Assembly (NCBI GenBank): GCA_964638895.1
Contig: CAZWYY010000011.1
Location: 7,728-71,727, forward strand
From: JAFGGG01 sp964638895
Lineage (GTDB): Bacteria; Spirochaetota; Spirochaetia; SZUA-6; RPPD01
Length of the DNA stretch: 64,000 nucleotides
Reading direction: 5' to 3'
Below, piece by piece: positions 1-7,570 of the stretch. Below the pieces are notes generated by a model, which was not told the origin of the DNA, did not search any database, and saw only the letters and a list, made by a program, of their open reading frames with translations. A program made the translations under genes and the position numbers. Within the stretch, counting starts at the first letter, position 1, and each line of letters begins with the position of its first letter.

Positions 1-781
1 CGTCCACCACCACGCACCGGTTGGTTTTGCGCACGGACTCGAACACGGTCCGCGTGTCCAGGGGCCGCAGGGTCCTTAAATCGATAATCTCGATTTCTAT
101 GCCCTGACCCGCCAACTGCCCGGCCGCCTCCTGCACCACGCGCAGGGGCTTGGAATAGGTCACCACGCTCACGTCCCCGCCCGGGCGCTTGATATCCGCC
201 TTGCCGAGCGGGATGAGGTATTCGCCCTCGGGCACGTCACCCTCCCACGAATACATCATTTCGGCCTCCATAAAGACCACCGGGTTATCGTCCCGGATGG
301 CGCTTTTCAGAAGTCCCTTAGCGTCATAGGGCGTGGCTGGTGAAACGACCTTAAGCCCGGGGATATGGGTATAGATGGTCTGCAGGGCCTGGGAATGCTG
401 GGAGCTCAAATACTCGGCCGGCCCATTGGGGCCCCTGAACACAATAGGCACATGGAGTTGACCGCCGGACATATAACTCATTTTGGCCGCGTTATTAATC
501 ACCTGGTCCAGGGCCTGGAGTGAAAAGTTGAATGTCATCCACTCCACGATGGGTCTGAGCCCGGCCAGCGCCGCGCCGATGCCGATGCCCGTGAACCCCT
601 CTTCGGTGATGGGCGTATCGATCACCCTGGTCTCACCGTATTTATCGTACAGACCCTTACTCACCTTGTACGCGCCGTTATACAGCGCCACCTCTTCTCC
701 CATAAGAATGACATTCTCATCACGCGCCATCTCCTCGTCCATGGCCTGGTGCAACGCCTCCCTGAAACTTATCTTGGCCAT
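1..781 (-). CDS. pdhB: Pyruvate dehydrogenase E1 component, beta subunit (partial)
   Basis: With the alpha subunit next door this forms the thiamine-diphosphate E1 enzyme that decarboxylates pyruvate (or a related 2-oxo acid such as acetoin) and passes the acetyl group to lipoyl-E2. About 260 residues are visible; the C-terminus lies beyond the left window edge. The N-terminus MAKISFREALHQAMDEEM and the segments ILMGEEVALYNGAYKVSKGL, EEGFTGIGIGAALAGLRPIV and GPNGPAEYLSSQHSQ are typical of the E1-beta family, as is the later VVTYSKPLRVVQEAA domain-2 start. The ATG at 781 lies 14 bases after the E1-alpha stop, with GGAG-like sequence between, so the two are in one operon. No E2 or E3 gene is visible; they may follow to the left. 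Confidence 0.93.
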   Translation of the reverse strand, partial: MAKISFREALHQAMDEEMARDENVILMGEEVALYNGAYKVSKGLYDKYGETRVIDTPITEEGFTGIGIGAALAGLRPIVEWMTFNFSLQALDQVINNAAKMSYMSGGQLHVPIVFRGPNGPAEYLSSQHSQALQTIYTHIPGLKVVSPATPYDAKGLLKSAIRDDNPVVFMEAEMMYSWEGDVPEGEYLIPLGKADIKRPGGDVSVVTYSKPLRVVQEAAGQLAGQGIEIEIIDLRTLRPLDTRTVFESVRKTNRCVVVD

Positions 782-795
782 ATGGTGCTCCTTTC

Positions 796-1785
796 CTACA
801 TATACAAATCCTCATACAAGGTCTCGTGCGGAGGCTCCGCGCTTTGCTCGGCAAAATCCACCGCGTCTTTGACCCGGGCCTTGCATTCATCATCCCACTG
901 TTTGTAGGTCTCTTCATGCAACAGGTTGTTTTCCTGGAGTTTTTCCTTAAGGATCAGAATGGGATCCTGTTTTTTATACGCGTCAAGCTCTTCTTTGGTG
1001 CGGTACTTGGCCGGGTCGCTCATGGAATGCCCCCGGTACCGATAGGTTTTTATCTCCAGAAGCCCGGGGATCCTTTTCGTGCGGGCCCGTTCCACCGCCT
1101 CCTTCACCGCCTCAAACACGGCGATTACGTCCATGCCGTCGACCTGCTTGCCCGGAATGCCGTACGAGCCGCCCATCACGGAGAAATCCTTGACGCTCGA
1201 CACCCTTTCGTAAAAGGTGCCCATGCCGTACTGGTTGTTCTCGCAGATAAAGACGATCGGCAGTTTCCAGATGGCCGCCATATTCAGCGTTTCGTGAAAG
1301 GAGCCCTGGTGAATGGCGCCGTCACCGAAAAAACACAACACCACCCCGTCCTCCTGTTTGTATTTAAGCTTTAAGGCGCAGCCCGCGGCCACCGGAATAT
1401 GAGCGCCCACAATCCCGTTACCGCCCATCATATGGTTCTTTACATCGAACAGGTGCATGGAGCCGCCCTTGCCGCGCGAGCACCCGGTTACCTTGGCGTA
1501 CAGTTCGGCCATCAGTGTGTTGATATCCGCGCCGCAGACGATGGCATGCCCGTGATCGCGGTACGCGGCGAACACATAGTCCCTGCGTAGATCCGCGGCC
1601 GCGACCGATCCCACGGCCACGGCCTCCTCCCCGATATAAAGATGTAAGAACCCCCCGATCTTTTTGAGACCGTACATCTTGGATGCGTTCTCCTCGAACC
1701 GGCGGATCAACAACATGGTTTTCAAAAGCCCACTCAAGAATTCTTTCTTATAATCTTTAAGTTGTTTGTTTGTTTGCTCAGCCAT
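796..1785 (-). CDS. pdhA: Pyruvate dehydrogenase E1 component, alpha subunit
   Basis: Thiamine-diphosphate-dependent E1 alpha subunit of 329 residues, full length for the heterotetrameric type (PdhA/AcoA). The TPP-Mg motif begins at GDGAIHQGSFHE and ends at ENNQYGMGT, and the phosphorylation-loop region YRYRGHSMSDPAKYRT is present. It catalyses decarboxylation of pyruvate together with the beta subunit immediately downstream. The start at 1785 follows a GGGAG-like Shine-Dalgarno sequence. The upstream genes are a small FMN-binding protein and a lipoate-protein ligase, the enzyme that would load lipoate on the E2 partner, so the operon fits a pyruvate (or acetoin) dehydrogenase complex. The exact 2-oxo acid substrate cannot be decided from the sequence. 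Confidence 0.94.
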   Translation of the reverse strand: MAEQTNKQLKDYKKEFLSGLLKTMLLIRRFEENASKMYGLKKIGGFLHLYIGEEAVAVGSVAAADLRRDYVFAAYRDHGHAIVCGADINTLMAELYAKVTGCSRGKGGSMHLFDVKNHMMGGNGIVGAHIPVAAGCALKLKYKQEDGVVLCFFGDGAIHQGSFHETLNMAAIWKLPIVFICENNQYGMGTFYERVSSVKDFSVMGGSYGIPGKQVDGMDVIAVFEAVKEAVERARTKRIPGLLEIKTYRYRGHSMSDPAKYRTKEELDAYKKQDPILILKEKLQENNLLHEETYKQWDDECKARVKDAVDFAEQSAEPPHETLYEDLYM

Positions 1786-1800
1786 ATCTCTACTCCCGCC

Positions 1801-2241
1801 TTATTTGAATTTTACCGTCTCTTTCAGTGACCTAAGCGGCCTGAAATAAACCGCCTCCTCGATCACGGTCTCCAGCACAATAAACTCGATTGAGTTCTGG
1901 TTTAAGCTCCAAAACACATGCAGCCGGTTACCGATCTTCTCTATTATTTTTGTTTTCAGAGAAGGATTATCGATAATATTCATCTTGCCGTAGAGTGTTA
2001 CTACTTCATTGAGCGCCTTGTTCTGGATCATCCATGATACGTTTTCATTGTGGATCATATGCTTTACCTTCCGGAAACCGCTGGAGGTCACTGCGTACAG
2101 CGTATGCCGCTCCCCCTGTAGAACCGTAGGGGTCATCCAGCGCAGGTGGGGCTTGTTGTCCTCCGAGATCGTGGCCAGGACCGCGCACTTTGAGTCGTCC
2201 AGGAGCTGCTCGATCTTACTCATTATTTCCGCTTGTTCCAT
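1801..2241 (-). CDS. Pyridoxamine 5'-phosphate oxidase-like FMN-binding protein
   Basis: A 146-residue protein of the split-barrel PNPOx-like superfamily, members of which bind FMN, F420 or haem. The N-terminal pattern CAVLATISEDNKPHLRWMTP followed by LYAVTSSGFRKVKHM matches the first barrel strands and the flavin phosphate-binding region. It resembles general-stress-protein-26-like and haem-degrading relatives more than the true PNPOx of vitamin B6 synthesis. The start follows a strong GGAGGT site at 9 bases. It sits 15 bases before pdhA and 29 bases after lplA, so it is co-transcribed with the dehydrogenase genes. Its biochemical role is not shown by the sequence. Confidence 0.8.
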   Translation of the reverse strand: MEQAEIMSKIEQLLDDSKCAVLATISEDNKPHLRWMTPTVLQGERHTLYAVTSSGFRKVKHMIHNENVSWMIQNKALNEVVTLYGKMNIIDNPSLKTKIIEKIGNRLHVFWSLNQNSIEFIVLETVIEEAVYFRPLRSLKETVKFK

Positions 2242-2270
2242 CCCGTTACCTCCGTATGAATTATTAAAAA

Positions 2271-3047
2271 TCAGGCGTTACACAACACCCGATCATATGT
2301 ATCCTTTTTTTCTTTTTGGGTAACCCCGAATATCCATTCAGGGGACCGCTGCCTGCGTAAAAAGGGCATAAGAGACTCAATATCAAATATATCATCCCAC
2401 CGGCAAACGGCCGCACCCCGCCCCTGAGCCTCCATAAATGTCCGAATCAGGGCCTGCCGCAGGACCGCAGGCGTAAGGGTTTTCTTTATCTGTGATAGGT
2501 TAAGGACGGCTGATTTCCTGGAAACAACGCTGCGATCATTTTTGTCGGCGGATTTTGAAGCCAAAACACGGTATAATATATCAAGATTACTGTTTATAAG
2601 AAGTGTGCCGTGATGCAGCGCCGCGTGACCCGCATAATAAAAGGCATTTCCCGATATTTTCCGATTATCGTACACAAGGTCAAAGGCGGCGGTAACCTGC
2701 GCGTCAATGCCAAGGGAGCGCAGCGCCGTGGTAACAACCCTGAAGTTCATATCCCTGTCAAACTCTTCCCGGCCGCAGATAAACGAATAATTAAGGTTGC
2801 CCAGATCATGATACACCGCCCCGCCCCCGCTTACCCTGCGGGCGAGGTTGATGGAAAATTCTTTTAACAGATTAAAGTCACACTCGTTTTCGGGGTTCTG
2901 GTGTTTGCCGATGACAACCGTGTTTCTGCTTTGCCATAGGTACAACAAATAGTATTCAGAGGTGAGATTATGCAGGCAATACTCTTCCGAGGCTAAATTT
3001 AGGTAAATATCATCAAAACCACTTATTATAATAATTTTTCTATTCAT
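2271..3047 (-). CDS. lplA: Lipoate-protein ligase A family protein
   Basis: A 258-residue protein of the LplA/BPL catalytic fold, which activates lipoate with ATP and attaches it to the lysine of lipoyl domains. The family signature RRVSGGGAVYHDLGNLNYSF is present near residue 70, followed by the lysine-containing GNAFYYAGHAALHHGTLLI, where KISG in the preceding stretch carries the substrate-binding lysine. The C-terminal accessory domain (LIRTFME onward) is short. It is the first gene of a leftward operon with pdhA and pdhB, where E2 lipoylation would be required. A consensus-like promoter lies just upstream, and there is no clear Shine-Dalgarno site before the ATG at 3047. Confidence 0.88.
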   Translation of the reverse strand: MNRKIIIISGFDDIYLNLASEEYCLHNLTSEYYLLYLWQSRNTVVIGKHQNPENECDFNLLKEFSINLARRVSGGGAVYHDLGNLNYSFICGREEFDRDMNFRVVTTALRSLGIDAQVTAAFDLVYDNRKISGNAFYYAGHAALHHGTLLINSNLDILYRVLASKSADKNDRSVVSRKSAVLNLSQIKKTLTPAVLRQALIRTFMEAQGRGAAVCRWDDIFDIESLMPFLRRQRSPEWIFGVTQKEKKDTYDRVLCNA

Positions 3048-3063
3048 TTTTTAATCTATTATA

Positions 3064-3092
3064 AAATTATGTAATCCGTAGTTTTATGTCAA
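3064..3092 (-). promoter_or_regulatory. Putative sigma70 promoter of the lplA-pdh operon
   Basis: On the minus strand a perfect TTGACA (3087-3092) is separated by 17 bases from TAATTT (3064-3069). The predicted transcription start near 3057 leaves a leader of about ten bases without a Shine-Dalgarno site. Confidence 0.5.
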
Positions 3093-3236
3093 ATGAATAA
3101 TAGAATTTTTAGTATATTTAACATAAGCGCGGCCGGCCGTATTATCCGGATGCGACGGTTTACGCCGAAACGTTACTTCCCGGCCGGCAGCGCTCACTAA
3201 TGAGTGTATCATAAAAAAAGTGAAAGGAGATGTATT

Positions 3237-4235
3237 ATGGCAATACAATACAGGAGACTCGGCAAGCACGGGGTTCTGGTGAGCAACCTGTGCCTCGGCA
3301 CCATGAACTTCGGCTGGCATACGCCGGAGAAGGAAAGTTTTCGCATTATGGACAAGGCCCTGGAGTTGGGCATAAATTTTTTCGATACGGCCGACGTGTA
3401 CGGCTGGTCGGTTGAGCACGGTTTTACGGAACAGATTATCGGCCGCTGGTTCGCCCAGGGCGGGGGCCGGAGGCAGGCCGTGGTCCTGGCCACCAAGGTG
3501 TATAATCCGGCCAACAAGAAGGGAGACCGCCCGGAGCCCAACCACGACAGCCGCAACCTCTCGGCGCTGAAGATCAGCCGCCATTGCGAAGCCAGCCTGA
3601 AACGGCTGCAGACCGAGGTGATCGACATCTACCAGATGCATCATGTGGACCACGAGTGCCCCTGGGACGAGACCTGGAACGCCTTCAAAACCCTGCAGCG
3701 GCAGGGAAAGATCATCTACACCGGTTCCAGCAACTTCGCGGGCTGGGACATTGCCACGGCCTGCCAGGAGGCGGCCAAACTGGACCTGCCCGGCCTGGTA
3801 AGCGAGCAGAGCATCTATCACCTGGGAAACAGGATGGTGGAGCTTGAGGTGCTGCCGGCCTGCAGGCATTACGGCCTGGGTGTTATACCCTGGAGCCCGC
3901 TCTGGGGCGGACTCTTGGGTGGTGCGCTGAAAAAGGTCAATGAAGGACGCACTGCGTCAGAGGATACGCGCAAGGAGATCGAAAAACATCGTCACCGGCT
4001 GGAGGCTTACGAAAAACTTTGCGCCGAGCTGGACGAGCCGCCCGCCGCAGTGGCCCTGGCCTGGCTGCTTGCCAATCCGCTGGTGACCGCGCCCATCATC
4101 GGACCCAGAAATATGGAACAACTGGAAAGCGCCGTCCGCGCCACCGAGATAACACTGGGCGAGGAGACCCTTAAAAAATTGGATGGGATTTTCCCCGGTC
4201 CGGGGGGAGAGGCCCCGCAGGCCTACGCCTGGTAG
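3237..4235 (+). CDS. Aldo/keto reductase
   Basis: A 332-residue NADPH-dependent aldo/keto reductase of the YajO/GPR-like branch (TIM barrel). The catalytic tetrad is visible: Asp and Tyr in FFDTADVYGWS, Lys in VVLATKVYNP, and His in IYQMHHVD. The cofactor-binding end region ALAWLLANPLVTAPIIGPRN is also present. The start was placed at 3237 rather than an upstream in-frame ATG at 3204, because AAAGGAG lies 8 bases before it and the protein then begins MAIQYRRLGKHG, like family members. It stands alone between a divergent operon and a convergent DUF362 gene. The physiological substrate is unknown. Confidence 0.93.
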   Translation: MAIQYRRLGKHGVLVSNLCLGTMNFGWHTPEKESFRIMDKALELGINFFDTADVYGWSVEHGFTEQIIGRWFAQGGGRRQAVVLATKVYNPANKKGDRPEPNHDSRNLSALKISRHCEASLKRLQTEVIDIYQMHHVDHECPWDETWNAFKTLQRQGKIIYTGSSNFAGWDIATACQEAAKLDLPGLVSEQSIYHLGNRMVELEVLPACRHYGLGVIPWSPLWGGLLGGALKKVNEGRTASEDTRKEIEKHRHRLEAYEKLCAELDEPPAAVALAWLLANPLVTAPIIGPRNMEQLESAVRATEITLGEETLKKLDGIFPGPGGEAPQAYAW

Positions 4236-4306
4236 TGTCAACGTTCTTTTGGCGGCTGGTAACCATGCCGGCTGGAACCTCTAATCGGGCGGCGATTATT
4301 TTTACG

Positions 4307-5212
4307 TCATGATGTCTCTTTTTTTAGATCACCGGCAAATTTATGATACGGTTTAAAGTGAGTCACCAAACCGTCCGGGTTTTCACCGATTATTTCAATT
4401 TCATCTTTTGGATATAATTTTCCAAGACCGTATTTTCGTATTCCGCCTAAATATGAAATCCCGTCTGTATTGAAATCCATTAAGTATGCCGTTAATGAAT
4501 CCGCAGCCAGTGCATCCAAAGACGCTAATACCCAGCCTGATTTGATTTCTTTTCCTTGTATCGGCCCGCTTTCCTCCATTCCGACAACACCGTCAATTAT
4601 TACCAGATCCGGCAGTATTTTTTTTGCGATCAGCGTGATTATTTCATGTATATCCTTCTTTGTGTGCAGGCTTTTTCGATTTTTATATCCCTCCACCGCG
4701 CCGATAGCGACATTTTTTATTCCTGCTGTCATCGCTGCATTACAATGGACCTTCGGCCTTGCAATTGAAACTAAAAACGGGGCTTCCATCATGGTTTTGC
4801 TGAACGGCAGAATGAGTTCTCCTTGCGAATACGCAATAGTTTTCGTAATATGTTCATCATCTTTCATATCCAATAATTCAACATTGCCGTATTCACATGC
4901 CAATCTTTCATACCCGTACAATTTGAAACCTTGTTTTGTATTTCCCCAACAACTTTCTTCAACAATGATTATTCTTTTATGATAGAATGCGGATATAAAA
5001 TCTATAAAACCACGAACGGTTTCAACCGGCGTAACCGCCAACTCCACTCCCGTGGGACGCCGGGGGGTTATGGTAATAACCAAATTGATTTTTATAACTA
5101 AAGTATCAATCTTTTCAATTATTTCCTTTATGTCATTCTGTAATGGGAGCAATACTTTTTTAATTCCCGTATAATGCTCTTTGCTTTTTACAAGTGATAT
5201 TTTTGATTCCAT
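4307..5212 (-). CDS. DUF362 domain-containing protein
   Basis: A 301-residue protein matching the DUF362 family, seen in the phrases VIIDGVVGMEESGPIQGKEI and SLDALAADSLTAYLMDF, which is the family's conserved acidic core. Many relatives carry a ferredoxin domain or an export signal; neither is present here, so this is a bare DUF362 domain. The function of the family is not established. The gene is noticeably richer in A+T than its neighbours, which may indicate separate origin. It is transcribed leftward, separated from trmO by a hairpin terminator, and converges with the aldo/keto reductase gene. Confidence 0.85.
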   Translation of the reverse strand: MESKISLVKSKEHYTGIKKVLLPLQNDIKEIIEKIDTLVIKINLVITITPRRPTGVELAVTPVETVRGFIDFISAFYHKRIIIVEESCWGNTKQGFKLYGYERLACEYGNVELLDMKDDEHITKTIAYSQGELILPFSKTMMEAPFLVSIARPKVHCNAAMTAGIKNVAIGAVEGYKNRKSLHTKKDIHEIITLIAKKILPDLVIIDGVVGMEESGPIQGKEIKSGWVLASLDALAADSLTAYLMDFNTDGISYLGGIRKYGLGKLYPKDEIEIIGENPDGLVTHFKPYHKFAGDLKKETS

Positions 5213-5262
5213 TTATGTGCTCCCACCTGATACTGTATTATGCTGTATCGAGGCCCGGTGAC

Positions 5263-5299
5263 AAAAAGCGGGGTCGCGCGTTGCCGGCGCCCCCTTTTA
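5263..5299. terminator. Bidirectional hairpin terminator after trmO
   Basis: GCGGGG (from 5268) can pair with CCCC at 5290-5294 through a GC-rich stem with one mismatch. The hairpin is flanked by a T-run on each strand (TTTTT reading leftward, TTTT reading rightward). It lies 15 bases after the trmO stop and would end leftward transcription before the DUF362 gene. Confidence 0.6.
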
Positions 5300-5313
5300 T
5301 GATTGCCAATGGT

Positions 5314-5802
5314 CTACCGCGCGTTCACGAACTCCGCCTGCCAGTCGAAGTCGGCGCTGTCCTCGTACCACTGCGGCCAGTGAGCGCACCAGCCGGGTAC
5401 GCCGACCATTTTTATCCTCTCCGTGGCGGGATGGTACGGTTTGATGTCTATTACAGGTGAGCCGTCCTCCGCGTCCATAAAGGGAACCTTTATTATACCG
5501 TCTTCCATGGCGACATGCAAAATAGGCACCGAGGTAAGGGCGATGGGATTCGGGCGCAAAGGCGAGCGTGTGGCGAAAATTCCCAATTTATCGGGCGCCT
5601 TTTTATACGGCTTGTCGGCTAGAGTAATGCTTCTGTACTCCGGGCTGTCCAGCCTGTCGCACCACCAGAACACCTGGATATGGCTGAAACCTTCAAGTCC
5701 GGTAAGGGCGGGCCTGTATTTTTCAAAGACTTCTATACTGAAATCGCCGTTTCCCGATTTCACCTTACCTATTGGGGTGATGGTTATATTTTTGTTTGTC
5801 AT
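5314..5802 (-). CDS. trmO: tRNA N6-methyltransferase TrmO (TsaA/YaeB family)
   Basis: A 162-residue protein of the TrmO family, a SAM-dependent beta-barrel methyltransferase that N6-methylates the t6A37 base of some tRNAs. The defining motif RSPLRPNPIALTSVPIL is present around residue 80, together with the N-terminal PIGKVKSG and the C-terminal DIKPYHP block. It is the compact form, without the extra C-terminal domain seen in E. coli. It lies 49 bases downstream of an AraC-family regulator on the same strand. In some relatives annotation stops at SAM-dependent methyltransferase; the tRNA role is inferred from the family. Confidence 0.88.
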   Translation of the reverse strand: MTNKNITITPIGKVKSGNGDFSIEVFEKYRPALTGLEGFSHIQVFWWCDRLDSPEYRSITLADKPYKKAPDKLGIFATRSPLRPNPIALTSVPILHVAMEDGIIKVPFMDAEDGSPVIDIKPYHPATERIKMVGVPGWCAHWPQWYEDSADFDWQAEFVNAR

Positions 5803-5851
5803 GGCTTACAACTCCTTCAAATATATTGTTTTTACGTATGGTGATTCCGTG

Positions 5852-6850
5852 TTACCCTTCCATTGGTTTCACGGGAATACAGATATCCATATGGATTGTG
5901 CACAAGGACCCCTCCTCCCGGCTGTCCGGATGATACAGCTCGAAACTCGGCCGGTCGTCCGGTACAAATCCGCTGTCCGGAAGCCAGATTCCGTAGGCCC
6001 ATTCCCAGGCCCGCCCTATCTCCATGGGCGCAAGGGTAAACTCAAGATGCGCGTATCTGCCCGCCGGTATTTTCATCTTTCCGATGTTGTCGCCGATCTC
6101 CGTCTCGGGCGGCACAGTCAGGCACACGCTGATCCGCTGTTTACTCTCCTCCGTTATCTCGGGATCATCATGGGAGATCACCAGGTATTTGGTGTCGGGA
6201 AAATGAACCAGTTCCCTGGCGTATGCCCATGTAAACAGTATGCTGTTAAGCCTTCTAAAAAGCTCCACATCCTGTTTGTACGGACCCACGTTTCTCACAT
6301 AGATCACCCATGTTTCCGGATGATTGACCACATTGGTGCCAATCAGTTTCTGTTTTATAAAAGCGGCCGGCTCTTTTGTATTGAGCCGATTATAGCGGAG
6401 GTCGGAGTGCGTTTCTTTTCCGGTATTGCTTTGTATTTTACTCAGATTGCTGTTGCGCTGATTGAGTATAACGCTGTTTTTACTTCTCCATTCCGTCGGT
6501 GATTCATGAAAATATTCTTTGAATGATTTGGAGAAGGACGCTGGACTACCGAATCCACATTCCAGTGCGATGTGCGTTACGGATTTGTTTATTTCGAAGC
6601 ACAGGCGGGAGGCGGCCCGTTCCAGCCGCAGCCGATAGATAAAGTGGCTCCTCANNNNNNNNNNTTCAAATTCTTGTAAGGAACCGATAAAGTGAAAGAG
6701 GGTTTCACGCATCAGGGAATGAAAGATCCGGTTGAAATGATACTTGGAAAAGCAGGCAATGCCCGCCAATTGTTCCAGCGTGAACTCGGCGGTGATGTTT
6801 TGTTCGATATAATCGATAACCCGGTTTATTCGTGCGTAATATTCGTTCAT
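5852..6850 (-). CDS. AraC-family regulator with GyrI-like effector domain (contains assembly gap)
   Basis: N-terminal AraC helix-turn-helix pair: first helix region FTLEQLAGIACFSKYHFNRIF, second VTHIALECGFGSPASFSKSF. Next comes a linker, then a GyrI/BmrR-like small-molecule-binding domain from about residue 175 (EPAAFIKQKLIGTNV to the C-terminus). This layout is that of Rob/SoxS-type regulators sensing hydrophobic ligands. The gene is broken by ten Ns (6655-6664) inside the DNA-binding domain. The residues on each side (LFHFIGSLQEFE and RSHFIYRLRLERAA) look like a duplicated or misjoined HFI segment, because the family normally reads straight through as HFIxRLRLERAA. The reading frame before and after the Ns agrees, but the local sequence should not be trusted. 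Confidence 0.85.
   Translation of the reverse strand: MNEYYARINRVIDYIEQNITAEFTLEQLAGIACFSKYHFNRIFHSLMRETLFHFIGSLQEFEXXXXRSHFIYRLRLERAASRLCFEINKSVTHIALECGFGSPASFSKSFKEYFHESPTEWRSKNSVILNQRNSNLSKIQSNTGKETHSDLRYNRLNTKEPAAFIKQKLIGTNVVNHPETWVIYVRNVGPYKQDVELFRRLNSILFTWAYARELVHFPDTKYLVISHDDPEITEESKQRISVCLTVPPETEIGDNIGKMKIPAGRYAHLEFTLAPMEIGRAWEWAYGIWLPDSGFVPDDRPSFELYHPDSREEGSLCTIHMDICIPVKPMEG
6655..6664. other. Scaffold gap (10 N) inside the AraC gene
   Basis: Ten consecutive undetermined bases. The nine-mer GATAAAGTG occurs on both sides (near 6638 and near 6687), as expected if two contig ends overlap or were wrongly joined. Confidence 0.97.
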
Positions 6851-6961
6851 GCCATATCATAACCCAAACAGCATTGTATTTAAAGAATAAAGATTTATGG
6901 AGTAACGTAAGTAATTGTTCAGGATTGAAGACGCACTTCCGTTTTACACTTGGATACCCTC

Positions 6962-7562
6962 TTATTTCCCATTAACGTATGGGGAAACCGGTCTTTCATT
7001 AGTGACAAGCAGGCTTTTTTCTACAATATCAAACAGGTCTTTTATATTCTTCTGCGTAATTTCAAGCAGCGTCTGTCTCTGGTTTATGTCCCCGCTACCC
7101 CCGCTTGAAATAAGGTCCACGCCTTTGTGCACCTTATTCAGCGCTATCCATCCTCTCCTAAAAGCGGGGATCCCTTTGCTTTTGTCCGGATTTTTTTTAG
7201 CAGTTCCTCATTTTGTCTCTTAAGCTCCCTGTTTATTGCCATAATCGCCATGTTCGCCCTTATCATCCGGTAATGGGAAAAAGCGAATAAGGCCCCGATA
7301 ACCCCGCCGATAATGGAGAAATACCCGCCCATCCACAGATGTATGGGGTCAAACGCTTCGTGTACAATGGAACCCGGATCGAAAAACTGCCGTTCAAAAA
7401 CGGACACGATAAGACCGAAACAGGGTGGAGGACAATATATCCCAGTACAACGCCGGTAATGATGGGAACTATAAATTGCATAAGCTGATTATTTACCTTA
7501 ATCTGATTTTTTATATGCCGCACTCTCTCATAATAGTAGTTTTTAACCGTCCTTTTTTCCAT
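6962..7562 (-). pseudogene. Two-helix membrane protein, coding frame broken by two shifts
   Basis: Three consecutive minus-strand frames form one plausible protein of about 200 residues. Segment one starts at 7562 (MEKRTVKNYYYERVRHIKNQ, then transmembrane MQFIVPIITGVVLGYIVLH). Segment two continues after about 7430 (FGLIVSVFERQFFDPG, second membrane stretch GGYFSIIGGVIGALFAF, then charged helix MAINRELKRQNEELLKK). Segment three continues after about 7165 (GWIALNKVHKGVDLISSGG to VSPYVNGK, stop at 6962-6964). Each shift equals one missing base, so this is either a decaying gene or two assembly errors. I do not recognise the family. It starts 8 bases after the CopB-type ATPase stop, so it is the last gene of the copper operon. 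Confidence 0.6.
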
Positions 7563-7570
7563 CTGTTACC

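Noticed and set aside
3120..3200. CGGCCGGCCG and nearby GC-rich repeats before the aldo/keto reductase as an operator
   Set aside because: They are short, self-complementary by composition, and not placed relative to any recognisable promoter.
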